A stretch of 64,000 bases of DNA. Source: Kaistella yonginensis. GTDB taxonomy: Bacteria > Bacteroidota > Bacteroidia > Flavobacteriales > Weeksellaceae. The stretch lies in NCBI RefSeq assembly GCF_030409525.1, contig NZ_JAUFQB010000007.1, positions 86,089-150,088 of the forward strand. The letters are read 5' to 3'. The stretch's first letter is position 1. The number at the start of each line of letters is the position of its first letter. The translations under genes and the position numbers were made by a program. Shown in pieces: positions 1 through 8,654 of the stretch. The notes under the pieces were generated by a model. The model saw nothing but the letters and a program-made list of their open reading frames with translations. It was not told the DNA's origin and did not search any database.

Positions 1-118
1 GTGGAACAATAATCTCTGGTTTAGGAGGTTGTATATCAGGCTCCCCACTAGAACAACTGCCATAGCTGTAAACTATGGCAGTTGCTAAAAATAGGTTGAT
101 GTATTTTTTAAATATCAT
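1..118 (-). CDS. Lipoprotein, N-terminal part only (cut by window edge)
   Basis: The frame opens with ATG at 118, directly after the TAA stop of the upstream LamG gene (stop at 119-121), and runs off the left edge. The 39 visible codons begin MIFKKYINLFLATAIVYSYG, then SCSSGE. This is a charged n-region, a hydrophobic core and a probable lipobox ending at Cys24, followed by a Ser/Gly/Pro-rich linker typical of outer-surface lipoproteins. As the fourth gene of a SusC-SusD-LamG operon it is probably a surface glycan-binding protein or glycoside hydrolase, but its domain lies outside the window. A 12-bp perfect inverted repeat sits inside the signal-peptide codons. Confidence 0.75.
   Translation of the reverse strand, partial: MIFKKYINLFLATAIVYSYGSCSSGEPDIQPPKPEIIVP
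54..84. repeat. 12-bp perfect inverted repeat within a coding start
   Basis: CAACTGCCATAG at 54-65 and CTATGGCAGTTG at 73-84 are exact reverse complements with a 7-base loop (66-72). The hairpin lies about 35-65 nt after the start codon of the lipoprotein at the window edge. There is no following T-run, so it does not look like an intrinsic terminator. Confidence 0.8.
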
Positions 119-967
119 TTATTTCTTTTTAGTATACAAATTTTGAACATCTGCAGCAGATAAAGCAGTGGTGTACATTCTAAACTGGTCAATGCCGCCA
201 GTCCATGAGTTTTTCAACCAATCTGACGCACCATTTTGCACCTCAGCTGCAGAAAACTCTTGTGGTCCAGCTCCAATTTTCAATCCAGTAATTTTAGAAG
301 ATTCTAACTGCACATTTCCATGTCCAGTCCATTCAGAAGTTGTTTTTGGTTGCCCATCTACATACAATTGCATTATAGAAGTACTGCCATTATAGACAAA
401 CGCTAAATGATGCCAATTACCGTCATATATTCCTGCTACAAACCCTGTTGGAGCCCAAGGAACCCACTCAAACCATTTTTCTCCTGATGCATCTTTTACA
501 AAGAATTTTACGATTGGTTCCGCAACTGATCCTTCGGTAAGCAAAAACATAGAACCGCCAGACCAGTGATATCCGCTCGCTGCGGGCATACTGAAAATAT
601 GATCGGTACCCATATTTCCTTTTTTCGCCCAAACTGAAACGGTAAAACTGCCGGCATTTTGTGCAAAATCATTTGCATTGGTATACTTTACATATTTATA
701 TTTTTCTCCTTGGACTGCTTTTCCTGAAATCCCAGCGATGGCCGCTAACGGATTATCTGACGGAAATTTTGCTTTAATACTATCCACGGCATTCATTAAA
801 ACATTTGAAGAGGTGCCATCAAAAGCGACATAGAATTTTAATGGTCCACCAGGAACGTTTGCATCTTTCGGATAATTATCCAGATCTGGTCGATCTAGAT
901 TTTGGCAGGAGAAAACCAGAAAGGTTATGCTGCACAATCCGAGTATTTTTATAATTTTATTTTTCAT
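119..967 (-). CDS. LamG/concanavalin A-like domain lipoprotein of a Sus-type operon
   Basis: This 282-residue protein starts with a lipoprotein signal whose lipobox ends at Cys21 (context LVFSC). A LamG/laminin-G-3 jelly-roll domain follows, roughly residues 90-278. It is recognisable from the strand pattern FTVSVWAKKG, the DGNWHHLAFVYNG motif near residue 183 and the closing GGIDQFRMYTTALSAADV. Such domains bind or present glycans at the cell surface. It lies 11 bp after the SusD gene and its stop abuts the next lipoprotein start, so it is the third gene of the operon, in the slot often held by SusE/F-like surface glycan-binding proteins. The glycan cannot be read from the sequence. No catalytic domain is seen. 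Confidence 0.82.
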   Translation of the reverse strand: MKNKIIKILGLCSITFLVFSCQNLDRPDLDNYPKDANVPGGPLKFYVAFDGTSSNVLMNAVDSIKAKFPSDNPLAAIAGISGKAVQGEKYKYVKYTNANDFAQNAGSFTVSVWAKKGNMGTDHIFSMPAASGYHWSGGSMFLLTEGSVAEPIVKFFVKDASGEKWFEWVPWAPTGFVAGIYDGNWHHLAFVYNGSTSIMQLYVDGQPKTTSEWTGHGNVQLESSKITGLKIGAGPQEFSAAEVQNGASDWLKNSWTGGIDQFRMYTTALSAADVQNLYTKKK

Positions 968-978
968 TGTGATAATAA

Positions 979-2460
979 TTAATAGTTAGGATTTTGAACG
1001 AGTACTCCTTGCGATTTATCGATTGCATCTTGCGGAATCGGGAAATATTTATTTCGATCGGTGTAGCCTAAAGGTGCTAGCACAACATTCGCATCATTCC
1101 ATCGAACCAGGTCATAGAATCGCTCAAACTCCATGGCAAATTCAACTCTTCTCTCGTGTTTGATTGCGTTGCGTATATCCATCTGATTGGAGGCGGTAGT
1201 ATTTGCCAATCCTGCTCTGATTCTCACTTTGTTTAGATAGCCAGTAGCGGTAGCGGTTTGTCCCAATTCATTGGCAGCTTCCGCAGCGATTAATAAAACA
1301 TCGGCATATCTTATGAATTTAATATTTTCCCAATGGTTTTTATTTGTGCCATAAAATACTCTTTCCGCTGGGCGAGTATATGCTTTACCATTCCAATATT
1401 GTTGTGCCACCACCACTGGAAAAGCAGGCAGAGTTAGACCTGGTGAATTGTAAATATCTGGACCACCAGAAGTTAAAATAGTAGTTTTCTTTCTTAAATC
1501 TCCTGCTTCGTAGGCAGCGACCAAGCCTGCAGAGGGAACATTAAAGCCCCATCCTAAATCCCAAGCTCCAGAACCTCTCACGCCTTGAGATTCATAAAAA
1601 TTATTGGTATATTTTATTGGAGTGTCATATAATTTCTGTACTTCCAAAATAGATTCTTTGGAATTGTTTCCATCTTTAGAAAACTCTGTGTCGTAAGATG
1701 GGTTCAATTGATATACATTGGAATTAATAACCACATTTGCAAATTGTAAGGACTTGGCATAATCTTTTTGATACAAGTATAATTTTGCTAAAAGGGTATT
1801 TGCTAAGCCTTGATTTGCTCTACCAGTATATGAACTTGGCCATTGAATAGGAAGAATATCTTTTGCTTCGGTTAAATCTTTAATAATTTGTGCATCAACG
1901 AGTGCTACGGTACTTTTGGGAGCCACCTCATCTGCAGGTACGGTAATTGTTTTTAGATTGATTGGAATTTCACCAAAATCTCTTCTTAATTCGAAATAAG
2001 CAAAGGCCCGAAGCACTTTGGCTTCCGCAATATTAATTGCTGTTCCGGCAGAAGTATCTCCTGAAGCCCCCGCTTCATTGATTAATGCATTGGCATCGAA
2101 TATTAATTTATAATGTCCGTTCCAATTGCTACCGATATTTCCATTGGTTGCACTGTAGGCAAAATTATTGAACACGTTACCGTCTGTAGCGGCATCAGAA
2201 GCTGTACTTCCTTTTTCATTATCATCGGCACGTATACAGTGCGTCCACACATAAGAAAAATCACTTACTCCGCCGTTGGTTCTTAAACTACCATAGAGTC
2301 CAAAGACCTTAGCTTCGAATCCACCAACGACTACTTCTTCGCCAACTGGTCTTCCTTCCGGTTTTAAATCTAACCAATCGTCTCCACAACTTTGGAAAGA
2401 AAATGCTGCAACAGATAATACGCCGGTCAGCACTATATTTTTAATTATTTTATAATTCAT
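979..2460 (-). CDS. RagB/SusD family nutrient-binding outer membrane lipoprotein
   Basis: This 493-residue SusD homologue carries a lipoprotein signal with Cys25 (SFQSCGDDWLDLKPEG); the DxLDxxP-like start after the cysteine is typical. The helical TPR-like middle and the C-terminal signatures IKFIRYADVLLIAAEAANE, FAMEFERFYDLVRW and the closing FPIPQ...NPNY match the RagB/SusD family. SusD proteins form a lid on the SusC transporter and capture oligosaccharides. The gene lies 11 bp downstream of susC on the same strand, as expected for a co-transcribed pair. No carbohydrate specificity is evident. No sigma/anti-sigma pair or hybrid two-component regulator is visible within the window. Confidence 0.93.
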   Translation of the reverse strand: MNYKIIKNIVLTGVLSVAAFSFQSCGDDWLDLKPEGRPVGEEVVVGGFEAKVFGLYGSLRTNGGVSDFSYVWTHCIRADDNEKGSTASDAATDGNVFNNFAYSATNGNIGSNWNGHYKLIFDANALINEAGASGDTSAGTAINIAEAKVLRAFAYFELRRDFGEIPINLKTITVPADEVAPKSTVALVDAQIIKDLTEAKDILPIQWPSSYTGRANQGLANTLLAKLYLYQKDYAKSLQFANVVINSNVYQLNPSYDTEFSKDGNNSKESILEVQKLYDTPIKYTNNFYESQGVRGSGAWDLGWGFNVPSAGLVAAYEAGDLRKKTTILTSGGPDIYNSPGLTLPAFPVVVAQQYWNGKAYTRPAERVFYGTNKNHWENIKFIRYADVLLIAAEAANELGQTATATGYLNKVRIRAGLANTTASNQMDIRNAIKHERRVEFAMEFERFYDLVRWNDANVVLAPLGYTDRNKYFPIPQDAIDKSQGVLVQNPNY

Positions 2461-2471
2461 TTTTTTAATTT

Positions 2472-5297
2472 TTAAAAAGTTGCATTAATTCCAACACTTG
2501 ATATTCTTGGATTAGGATAGCCACTGCCATTATAGCCGAACTGTACCGCACCTCCACCACCTTCTGGGGTGAAACCATTTACATGATCCCAAGTTTTTAA
2601 GTTTTGTACATTAACATATAATTTCAAAGCGGTTAATTTTAAACCTGAAATTAGATCACGATTAAAATTATATCCCATTTGAACATTTCTAATTCTAAAG
2701 AAACTACCATCTTCGATCATGTAAGTTGATGCTTGTTGATTGTATCCAGACCCAGAGAAACTTCTTGGTTCCCAGTTGGATGTTCCTGCTCCGGTCCAAC
2801 GATCCATTCTTTCTTCTCTATAGTTAAATGGTGCGAACGTGTTTCCGTTCCCCCAACTTCTAAAGACTTCATTCCCGTAAACCCCATAGAAATCTGCATT
2901 GAGGAACCAACCTTTATAGTCCCCACCTAAACTAAACCCGTAGGTAAAGTCTGGTGTTGGATTTCCAATTACTGTTCTATCCGCTGCAGAAATCTTCCCA
3001 TCACCATTGATGTCTCTGTATTTAAAATCTCCAGGAGCAACATCTCCAATCGTAGATGCAGCATGTCCTAGAATATCAGCATACGATTGAAATATTCCTT
3101 CAACTTCATATCCAAAGAAAGAACCAATTGGTGAACCTTGTTGATAAATTGAGGAACCATAATATCCGATGTAACCATCTTCTAATGTTTGATTAACAAG
3201 AGTTTTAGTGGTTGTTAAATTACCATTAAAATAGTAGGTGAAGTTTTCAGCAATCCGGTCGTTCCAGCCAGCAGTAAACTCAAAACCTTTGGCTTCAATT
3301 GCACCCGAATTTAAATAGAAACTATTAATGCCATTCACTCTATCGAGTAAACCGTCGGTTTTTTTGTTATAATAGGTTGCTTCCAAAGAAAGTCTTCTTT
3401 TTAGCACCGAAGCTTCTATACCAAATTCGTACGATTTTAAATGCTCCCATTTTAAGTCAGGATTAACCACAAAAGCGGGCTCTAATGCAGGATATGCACC
3501 ACCACCAAATATTCCTGTAGCTCCTGCAACATAATAAGGATAGCCAAAATAATTATAAATCGCATTTTGATTTCCTAAGTCCCCATAAGAACCTTTCAAT
3601 TTTAAGGTATTAATGAAACTTACATTATTCATGAAGCTCTCTTTTGAAACATCCCAAGCTCCACCAACAGCCCAAAAGGTATCGAATCGATTTCCTGGCG
3701 ACAGTACAGAAGAGCCATCTCTTCTTAAGGACGCATTTAAAATATATTTATTGGCGTAATTATAGAGTACCCTTCCTAAATATCCGGTTGATCTTTTTCC
3801 AAATTGAGCCGTATTTACTGTTTTGGTAGTATCATCAATAAAATCATTATCAAGATACCAGAAGCGAGGGTTATTAGGTATTTGTCCTAATGCTCCACCA
3901 ATTTTCGCTTTAGCACCTCCAGACATTGAGTTAAAATCTAAATTCGAAGTTTCGAATCCAACCATAACAGTTAAGTCATGTAACCCAAATTTATTCTTGT
4001 AGGTCAACAATTGATTTTGTTGAAACTCTATATTTCTATTTTCAAACTGACTTACGCTGGTTCGAGAATTTCCCGAATAAAATGCGGCAGTATTGGTTTC
4101 AGGAATATAAATATTAAATATTGGAGTATAGCCACGGCCATTATTTGTGGAATAATTCACAAAATAACTAGACCGGAAGGTAAAGTTTTTAAAAAAATCA
4201 AATTCAATATACATATTAGGATTGAATTGTAAATTTCTGTTAATTTGGGTATTCTTAAAACCTTCTACTAATGCCAAAGGATTCCCGATCTGTGCTGCAC
4301 CAATATCTTGAGGCAAAGAATTATAAAGACCATAAAAATCGCCAGCAACCATATTGATAGGAGAAACGACAGGTGTCGCATTTAATGCACCACCAAACCC
4401 TCTTAGTTGTGGCAGTTTTCCGTATGAGCTTGTCATCCCAAAACCTGCTCTCAGATGATCGGTAATTTTAAGATCATCATTAAATTTCATGGTTAAACGA
4501 GAATAATCCTCATACTTAATGGAACCCTCTTCTGTCTGATAGCCAAAGGAGAAACTCACTCTGTTTTTTTCACTACCATTTGAAATTGTCACATTATGTT
4601 GGCTGAGGATTCCATTTTTTTTGCTAATTTCATTTAACCAATTGGTATCCGCATTAAATAGTCCAAATTTACTATAGGCAGGAAGCCCTTGATATGCCAA
4701 ATCCTCATTATATAATGTTCGGAATTGTTCTCCATTGGTAATATCGGGTTTATTATCCAAAGATTTTACCCCTAGAGATGAAGTTAAGTTAACCGAAGTC
4801 CTCCCACTTTTCCCTCTTTTCGTAGTTACAATAATTGCTCCGTTGGCCCCTCTACTACCAAAAATCGCTAACGAAGATGGATCTTTCAACACTTCTATCG
4901 ACTCGATATCTGCGGGATTTAAAAAATCAATATTAGAAGCAAAAACACCATCTACAATATAAACAGGTTGTGTTTGACCAATGGTAACGGTTCCTCTAAT
5001 TCTAACGTCTGCTTGTGAACCTGGTTGCCCAGAATTCACAATTGAAAGTCCGGCGACTTTACCTTGTAAAGAGTTAATCGGGTTAGAGGCAGGTTTATCA
5101 TTTACCTCCTCACCTTTTACTTTAACAATTGAACCGGTAAGGTCTCTTTTCTTCGCGGTTCCATATCCGATTACCACCACTTCCTCGATTTGTGTCTCTT
5201 TGGTTGCGGTGTCTTTTCGAGTTTCCTGCGCACTGACATTGATACCGAAGTATAATGCAGCGATTAAGCAAGGGTACTTCAAATTGCGATTTTTCAT
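2472..5297 (-). CDS. SusC/RagA family TonB-linked outer membrane transporter
   Basis: This 941-residue TonB-dependent transporter has an N-terminal signal peptide (about residues 1-24), a TonB-box-like EEVVVIGYGT at residues 38-47, a plug domain with the QPVYIVDG and PADIESIEVLKDPSSLAIFGSRG signatures, and a C-terminal beta barrel ending in SSVGINATF, where the final aromatic Phe is usual for barrel proteins. The canonical 80-90-residue carboxypeptidase-regulatory-like N-terminal domain is absent; the TonB box follows the signal peptide after about 15 residues, so this is a short-N-terminus SusC. It heads the SusCD-LamG operon. A TAnnTTTG promoter box lies about 60 bp upstream. Confidence 0.93.
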   Translation of the reverse strand: MKNRNLKYPCLIAALYFGINVSAQETRKDTATKETQIEEVVVIGYGTAKKRDLTGSIVKVKGEEVNDKPASNPINSLQGKVAGLSIVNSGQPGSQADVRIRGTVTIGQTQPVYIVDGVFASNIDFLNPADIESIEVLKDPSSLAIFGSRGANGAIIVTTKRGKSGRTSVNLTSSLGVKSLDNKPDITNGEQFRTLYNEDLAYQGLPAYSKFGLFNADTNWLNEISKKNGILSQHNVTISNGSEKNRVSFSFGYQTEEGSIKYEDYSRLTMKFNDDLKITDHLRAGFGMTSSYGKLPQLRGFGGALNATPVVSPINMVAGDFYGLYNSLPQDIGAAQIGNPLALVEGFKNTQINRNLQFNPNMYIEFDFFKNFTFRSSYFVNYSTNNGRGYTPIFNIYIPETNTAAFYSGNSRTSVSQFENRNIEFQQNQLLTYKNKFGLHDLTVMVGFETSNLDFNSMSGGAKAKIGGALGQIPNNPRFWYLDNDFIDDTTKTVNTAQFGKRSTGYLGRVLYNYANKYILNASLRRDGSSVLSPGNRFDTFWAVGGAWDVSKESFMNNVSFINTLKLKGSYGDLGNQNAIYNYFGYPYYVAGATGIFGGGAYPALEPAFVVNPDLKWEHLKSYEFGIEASVLKRRLSLEATYYNKKTDGLLDRVNGINSFYLNSGAIEAKGFEFTAGWNDRIAENFTYYFNGNLTTTKTLVNQTLEDGYIGYYGSSIYQQGSPIGSFFGYEVEGIFQSYADILGHAASTIGDVAPGDFKYRDINGDGKISAADRTVIGNPTPDFTYGFSLGGDYKGWFLNADFYGVYGNEVFRSWGNGNTFAPFNYREERMDRWTGAGTSNWEPRSFSGSGYNQQASTYMIEDGSFFRIRNVQMGYNFNRDLISGLKLTALKLYVNVQNLKTWDHVNGFTPEGGGGAVQFGYNGSGYPNPRISSVGINATF

Positions 5298-5354
5298 ATA
5301 TAGATTTTTATCTTTTGCTGTTTTCTAAAAAATATTACCTGATCTTTTAATAAT

Positions 5355-5362
5355 CAAATGTA
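5355..5362 (-). promoter_or_regulatory. Bacteroidota-type -7 box for the susCD operon
   Basis: On the minus strand this reads TACATTTG, a match to the TAnnTTTG -7 element of Bacteroidota promoters. It lies about 58 bp before the susC start codon. No well-spaced -33 TTG was found, so this is a motif match only. Confidence 0.42.
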
Positions 5363-5488
5363 ATTATTTTTCAACAACAATGTTAAGAATAATATAAATT
5401 TATTTAAAGTAATGTTAAAATATATTTAAATTTATGGCGTGTTATTTGACAGCAAAACAATAATTAAATTAAACAAACACTTAAAACA

Positions 5489-6172
5489 ATGAGAAAAAAC
5501 ACCATTTTAGTCGCAGCCATGGCCATCACGACAATCGGAACAACTGCCCAATCTTGCGTCGCACTTGCTACATCTAGTGTGGGTTTAGCCGTATTAAAAC
5601 AAATTTTATTAGGTGGAATCACAAAAGGTTTAAACATTTTCAGTGATAAGGACAGTTTCATGGCAAATCAATTAATTGATGCGGCCTTACCTCAACAATT
5701 AAGAGAAATAAATTCAACTTTAGAAAAATTTGGTTTAAAAAATTTGGTTCAAAAAGAAAAAGAATATATTGCTAGGGCTGCAGCCTTCACGGTTGATACC
5801 TCGAGACCCATTTTAACAAATGCGGTGAATTCTTTAACCGCAGAAGATGCGGCAAGAATCGTACAAGGCGGTAGTGGCGTAGCTACACAAATATTAAAAG
5901 AACGAACCTCAGCCCAACTAATGGATGCGATTGCACCGAAAGTTGATGCAAAACTGAATGAGTTTGGATTGGTACAATCTTTAAATTCAGCATTATCAGG
6001 AACAAATGTCCTGGGAAGTATTTTTGGCGGACAAAACTCCAATAATCTAGCCACCAATGCCATTAGTAAATTAGCCGCTCAGCAGATGGTGAATGGTCTT
6101 TTTAATATTATTGAAAACCACGAACAGCAAAACTCAACCACAATTCTTAATTCACTTACCGGAGCCAGATAA
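5489..6172 (+). CDS. DUF4197 domain-containing lipoprotein
   Basis: This 227-residue protein has a lipoprotein-type signal ending in TTAQSC (Cys23). The body matches the DUF4197 pattern: ALPQQLREINSTLEKFGL, an AxxFTVDTSRPILTNAVNSL helix, then LTAEDAARIVQGGSGVATQ and the FAP-like IAPKVDAKLNEFGL. The function of DUF4197 is unknown. Members are predicted to be exported and helical. It is divergent from the SusC operon and followed by an intrinsic terminator. Codon use looks like that of its neighbours. Confidence 0.8.
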   Translation: MRKNTILVAAMAITTIGTTAQSCVALATSSVGLAVLKQILLGGITKGLNIFSDKDSFMANQLIDAALPQQLREINSTLEKFGLKNLVQKEKEYIARAAAFTVDTSRPILTNAVNSLTAEDAARIVQGGSGVATQILKERTSAQLMDAIAPKVDAKLNEFGLVQSLNSALSGTNVLGSIFGGQNSNNLATNAISKLAAQQMVNGLFNIIENHEQQNSTTILNSLTGAR

Positions 6173-6194
6173 AAATATATTTTAACTATCTTTG

Positions 6195-6220
6195 AAGTCT
6201 GGTGTAAGCCAGACTTTTTT
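6195..6220 (+). terminator. Intrinsic terminator after the DUF4197 gene
   Basis: An 8-bp perfect stem, AAGTCTGG (6195-6202) with CCAGACTT (6209-6216), has a 6-base loop and runs into a TTTTTT tract. It shows that a longer frame opening at TTG 6192 is not the true start of the next gene. Confidence 0.8.
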
Positions 6221-6239
6221 AACTATAAACCATCACAAT

Positions 6240-6548
6240 ATGTCAAACAGTTGTAACTTGGGCGACCCAAATAATCCTGATCATTTCTACGCTTCTCTAA
6301 AAGAGAAACTTGAGGCGACCCACAACTTTCCCGAGGATTACCAATTCAAATTCATTGTTTTAAATGAAGAGAAAAAAATTACAGAAATTTATCGTGTTTT
6401 TGATGATATGCAATTCACACTCAAAACAAGAGACAGTAAAAATGCGAAGTATACCTCGCTGAGTATTACTGCTTTTGTACTCGATGCCGAACAGGTCATC
6501 TCGGTCTATAAAAAAGTGGGCGAAATCGAAGGCGTAATGTCTTTATAA
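6240..6548 (+). CDS. DUF493 family protein
   Basis: This 102-residue protein starts at ATG 6240. An upstream TTG-started extension would be encoded by the terminator hairpin and was discarded. The sequence shows the DUF493/YbeD pattern: a small ferredoxin-like fold with FYASLKEKLEATHNFPEDYQFKFIVL, a central SKNAKYTSLSITAFVLDAEQVISVYKKVGEIEGVMSL block with the conserved Y-T/S-S core, and a C-terminal G-V-x-x-L. Family members have no settled biochemical role. The stop lies 9 bp before the TIGR01777 epimerase, so the two are probably co-transcribed. Confidence 0.82.
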   Translation: MSNSCNLGDPNNPDHFYASLKEKLEATHNFPEDYQFKFIVLNEEKKITEIYRVFDDMQFTLKTRDSKNAKYTSLSITAFVLDAEQVISVYKKVGEIEGVMSL

Positions 6549-6557
6549 ATCTACAGT

Positions 6558-7451
6558 ATGAATATTTTAATCACCGGTGGAACAGGGGTGGTCGGCCGCA
6601 ATTTGGTTGCGAAACTTACAGAAAAGCAGCATCAGGTAAGGATTTTAACCCGCTCAAAAACTGAAGAAGAAAATGAATTCTATTGGAATATCATTGAAAA
6701 AGAAATCGATGAAAAGGCGTTTGAAAATTTAGACTGCATCATTCATTTAGCAGGGGCAAATATCAGTGAAAGATGGACCGAAGAGTACAAAAAAGAAATG
6801 CTCTCTAGTAGAATTGATTCTGCAAATTTACTCTATAAATATTGTGTAAAGAAAAATATTCACTTAAAATCGTTCCTCTCTGCCTCGGGAATTAATTATT
6901 ACGGAACATTTACCTCTGATCAAATTTTAACCGAAGAATCCGGGATTTTACAACACGACTTTTTGGCAAAACTTTGCGAGGACTGGGAAGCTGCTGCAGA
7001 TCAGTTTTCTACGATAGCAGACCGGGTTGTTTGTTTAAGAACAGCAGTAGTTCTGGCAAAATCAGGAGGCGCTTTTCCCATGTTGAAAAAAACCGTCGAT
7101 TTGAACATTGCTTCTGCGGTGGGTTCAGGTAAACAATGGATGAATTGGATTCATATAGACGACTTGGTTAATCTTTACGTGGCTGCGGTTGAAAATGTAG
7201 AAATTACGGGAAAATATAACGCAGTGGCTGACGAAATTCCTACGAATAAAGATTTTATGAAAAAGCTTGCCAAAGTTTCTCGGAAATTTTTTCTACCTTT
7301 TAATGTTCCTGCGTTTGTAATGAAATCGGTTTTTGGTGAAATGAGCTCAATCATTTTGGAAGGTACCCGCGCAGACAATAAAAAAATCAAATCGCTGGGA
7401 TTTGATTTTAAATATGCACATCTTAAGGACGCATTTGATGATCTGATTTAA
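6558..7451 (+). CDS. TIGR01777 family NAD(P)-dependent epimerase/oxidoreductase
   Basis: This 297-residue atypical short-chain dehydrogenase has an N-terminal dinucleotide-binding motif GGTGVVGRNL (residues 7-16). The TIGR01777/YfcH signature DCIIHLAGANISERW follows near residues 57-71, then SASGINYYG, LRTAVVLAKSGGAFPML and a C-terminal DUF1731-like region (PAFVMKSVFGEMSSIILEG). The length matches the family. The substrate of YfcH-like enzymes is not established. It follows the DUF493 gene by 9 bp on the same strand. Confidence 0.88.
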   Translation: MNILITGGTGVVGRNLVAKLTEKQHQVRILTRSKTEEENEFYWNIIEKEIDEKAFENLDCIIHLAGANISERWTEEYKKEMLSSRIDSANLLYKYCVKKNIHLKSFLSASGINYYGTFTSDQILTEESGILQHDFLAKLCEDWEAAADQFSTIADRVVCLRTAVVLAKSGGAFPMLKKTVDLNIASAVGSGKQWMNWIHIDDLVNLYVAAVENVEITGKYNAVADEIPTNKDFMKKLAKVSRKFFLPFNVPAFVMKSVFGEMSSIILEGTRADNKKIKSLGFDFKYAHLKDAFDDLI

Positions 7452-7493
7452 AATAAATTTTAAAAATCTCTAAGACTATTTCATTTACAACGA

Positions 7494-7841
7494 TCATTTT
7501 TCAATAAAGAATTTTACATTTTCTAATGGTCGGCCAATCATTGCCACAGAACCTTTAATAATGATTGGTCTTTGGATTAAATCTGGATGTTGCAACAGGA
7601 TTTGAATTAAATCGTCATCGCTTAGATTTTGATCGCGAAATTGCTCTTTGTAAATTTTGTCGTTCGTTCTTACTAAATCTTGGACAGAACAATGGAGTTT
7701 TTTCAAAACTGTTCGAAGTTCCAGCTCGCTTAAAGGTTCATTTATAATATCGATAATTTCAAAAGCAACCCCATTTTCATCGAGATATTCTAGAATACCT
7801 CGACTTTTCGAACAGGAATTATTATGAAGAATTTTAATCAT
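7494..7841 (-). CDS. ArsC/Spx family thioredoxin-fold protein (arsenate reductase-like)
   Basis: This 115-residue protein has the glutaredoxin-like ArsC fold. The catalytic cysteine is Cys10 in HNNSCSKSRG. The three arginines that bind the oxyanion in plasmid R773-type ArsC have clear counterparts: Arg58 in LVRTND, Arg91 in RPIII and Arg104 in IGRPLE. All key residues are present, so it may reduce arsenate with glutaredoxin/GSH-like donors. No other arsenic resistance genes are nearby, so a YffB-like housekeeping role is equally possible. It stands alone, convergent with the TIGR01777 gene. Confidence 0.85.
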   Translation of the reverse strand: MIKILHNNSCSKSRGILEYLDENGVAFEIIDIINEPLSELELRTVLKKLHCSVQDLVRTNDKIYKEQFRDQNLSDDDLIQILLQHPDLIQRPIIIKGSVAMIGRPLENVKFFIEK

Positions 7842-7932
7842 TTTTTTGGGATTTAAAAGATTGGCCCTACCATTTGGATAGGTTCAAAAAAATCAGATTA
7901 TTTATTCTTCGTCGATTTATATCAAAGGAGTT

Positions 7933-8547
7933 TTAAAATAATCCGTGCAATTCAGTTTCAATTCGTTCAAGAATTAAGCCGAAATCCTCCGGTCTTTCGA
8001 CAAAGTCTAAATCATCAACTTCGATAATTAATAATTTACCTTCTTGATATTCAGAAATCCAGCTTTCATATTTCTGGTTGAGTTTCGATAGATACTCTAT
8101 TGAAATTGAAGCTTCATAATCACGCCCTCGTTTGTAAATTTTCTTGACCAAATTTGGAACATCTGACTTTAAATAAATTAACAAATCTGGTGCCGAAACA
8201 AAACTCTTCATTAAATTAAAAACAGAAGAATAATTCTTGAAATCACGATCACTCAACAAATCCATATCATTTAGATTTTCTGCAAAAATATGGGCATCTT
8301 CATAGATTGTGCGGTCTTGAATAATGTTTTTACCACTGTCGCGAATTTCTTTAACTTGGCGAAATCTGCTTCCCAAGAAATATATTTGCAGTGCAAAACT
8401 CCATTTGCTCATATCGGCATAGAAATCCTCTAAGTAGGGATTATGATCTACATCTTCAAACTGCGCTTCCCAACCGTAATGCTTTGACAACATGGTCGTC
8501 AAAGTGGTTTTTCCTGCGCCAATATTTCCTGTAACCGCAATATGCAT
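7933..8547 (-). CDS. Deoxynucleoside kinase
   Basis: This 204-residue protein begins with a P-loop, GNIGAGKTT (residues 7-15). It shows the dNK family markers: FEDVDHNPYLEDFYAD, the FALQIYFLGSRFRQ helix and the DRTIYEDAHIF (E/DRS-like) motif. A LID-like region, KKIYKRGRDYEASI, has arginines that would close on the phosphates. It phosphorylates deoxynucleosides (dA/dC/dG type) in nucleotide salvage. Length and motifs are intact. The exact base preference cannot be read from the sequence. Confidence 0.88.
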   Translation of the reverse strand: MHIAVTGNIGAGKTTLTTMLSKHYGWEAQFEDVDHNPYLEDFYADMSKWSFALQIYFLGSRFRQVKEIRDSGKNIIQDRTIYEDAHIFAENLNDMDLLSDRDFKNYSSVFNLMKSFVSAPDLLIYLKSDVPNLVKKIYKRGRDYEASISIEYLSKLNQKYESWISEYQEGKLLIIEVDDLDFVERPEDFGLILERIETELHGLF

Positions 8548-8585
8548 TTCTAAATTTTATTTAATGAATCAGTAATTTATTATCG

Positions 8586-8619
8586 AAAAGTTGGTGAATT
8601 AAATTAATAATCAACTTTT
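8586..8619 (-). terminator. Possible terminator after the glutaminyl cyclase operon
   Basis: AAAAGTTG (8586-8593) and CAACTTTT (8612-8619) form an 8-bp stem with an 18-base AT-rich loop, about 36 bp past the stop of the preceding minus-strand gene. The T-run is short, so support is moderate. Confidence 0.4.
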
Positions 8620-8654
8620 ATTATTAGTTAATAATTCAACTAAAAGAATAATTG

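Noticed and set aside
4981-5328. A 115-codon open frame on the plus strand opposite susC
   Set aside because: It is a shadow of the SusC plug region and has no recognisable start context or domain.
6192-6239. Upstream TTG extension of the DUF493 gene
   Set aside because: The extra 16 codons are encoded by an intrinsic terminator hairpin and the family starts at the ATG at 6240.
7494-7841. Arsenic resistance operon around the ArsC-like gene
   Set aside because: No arsR, arsB/acr3 or related genes lie nearby; the gene stands alone.
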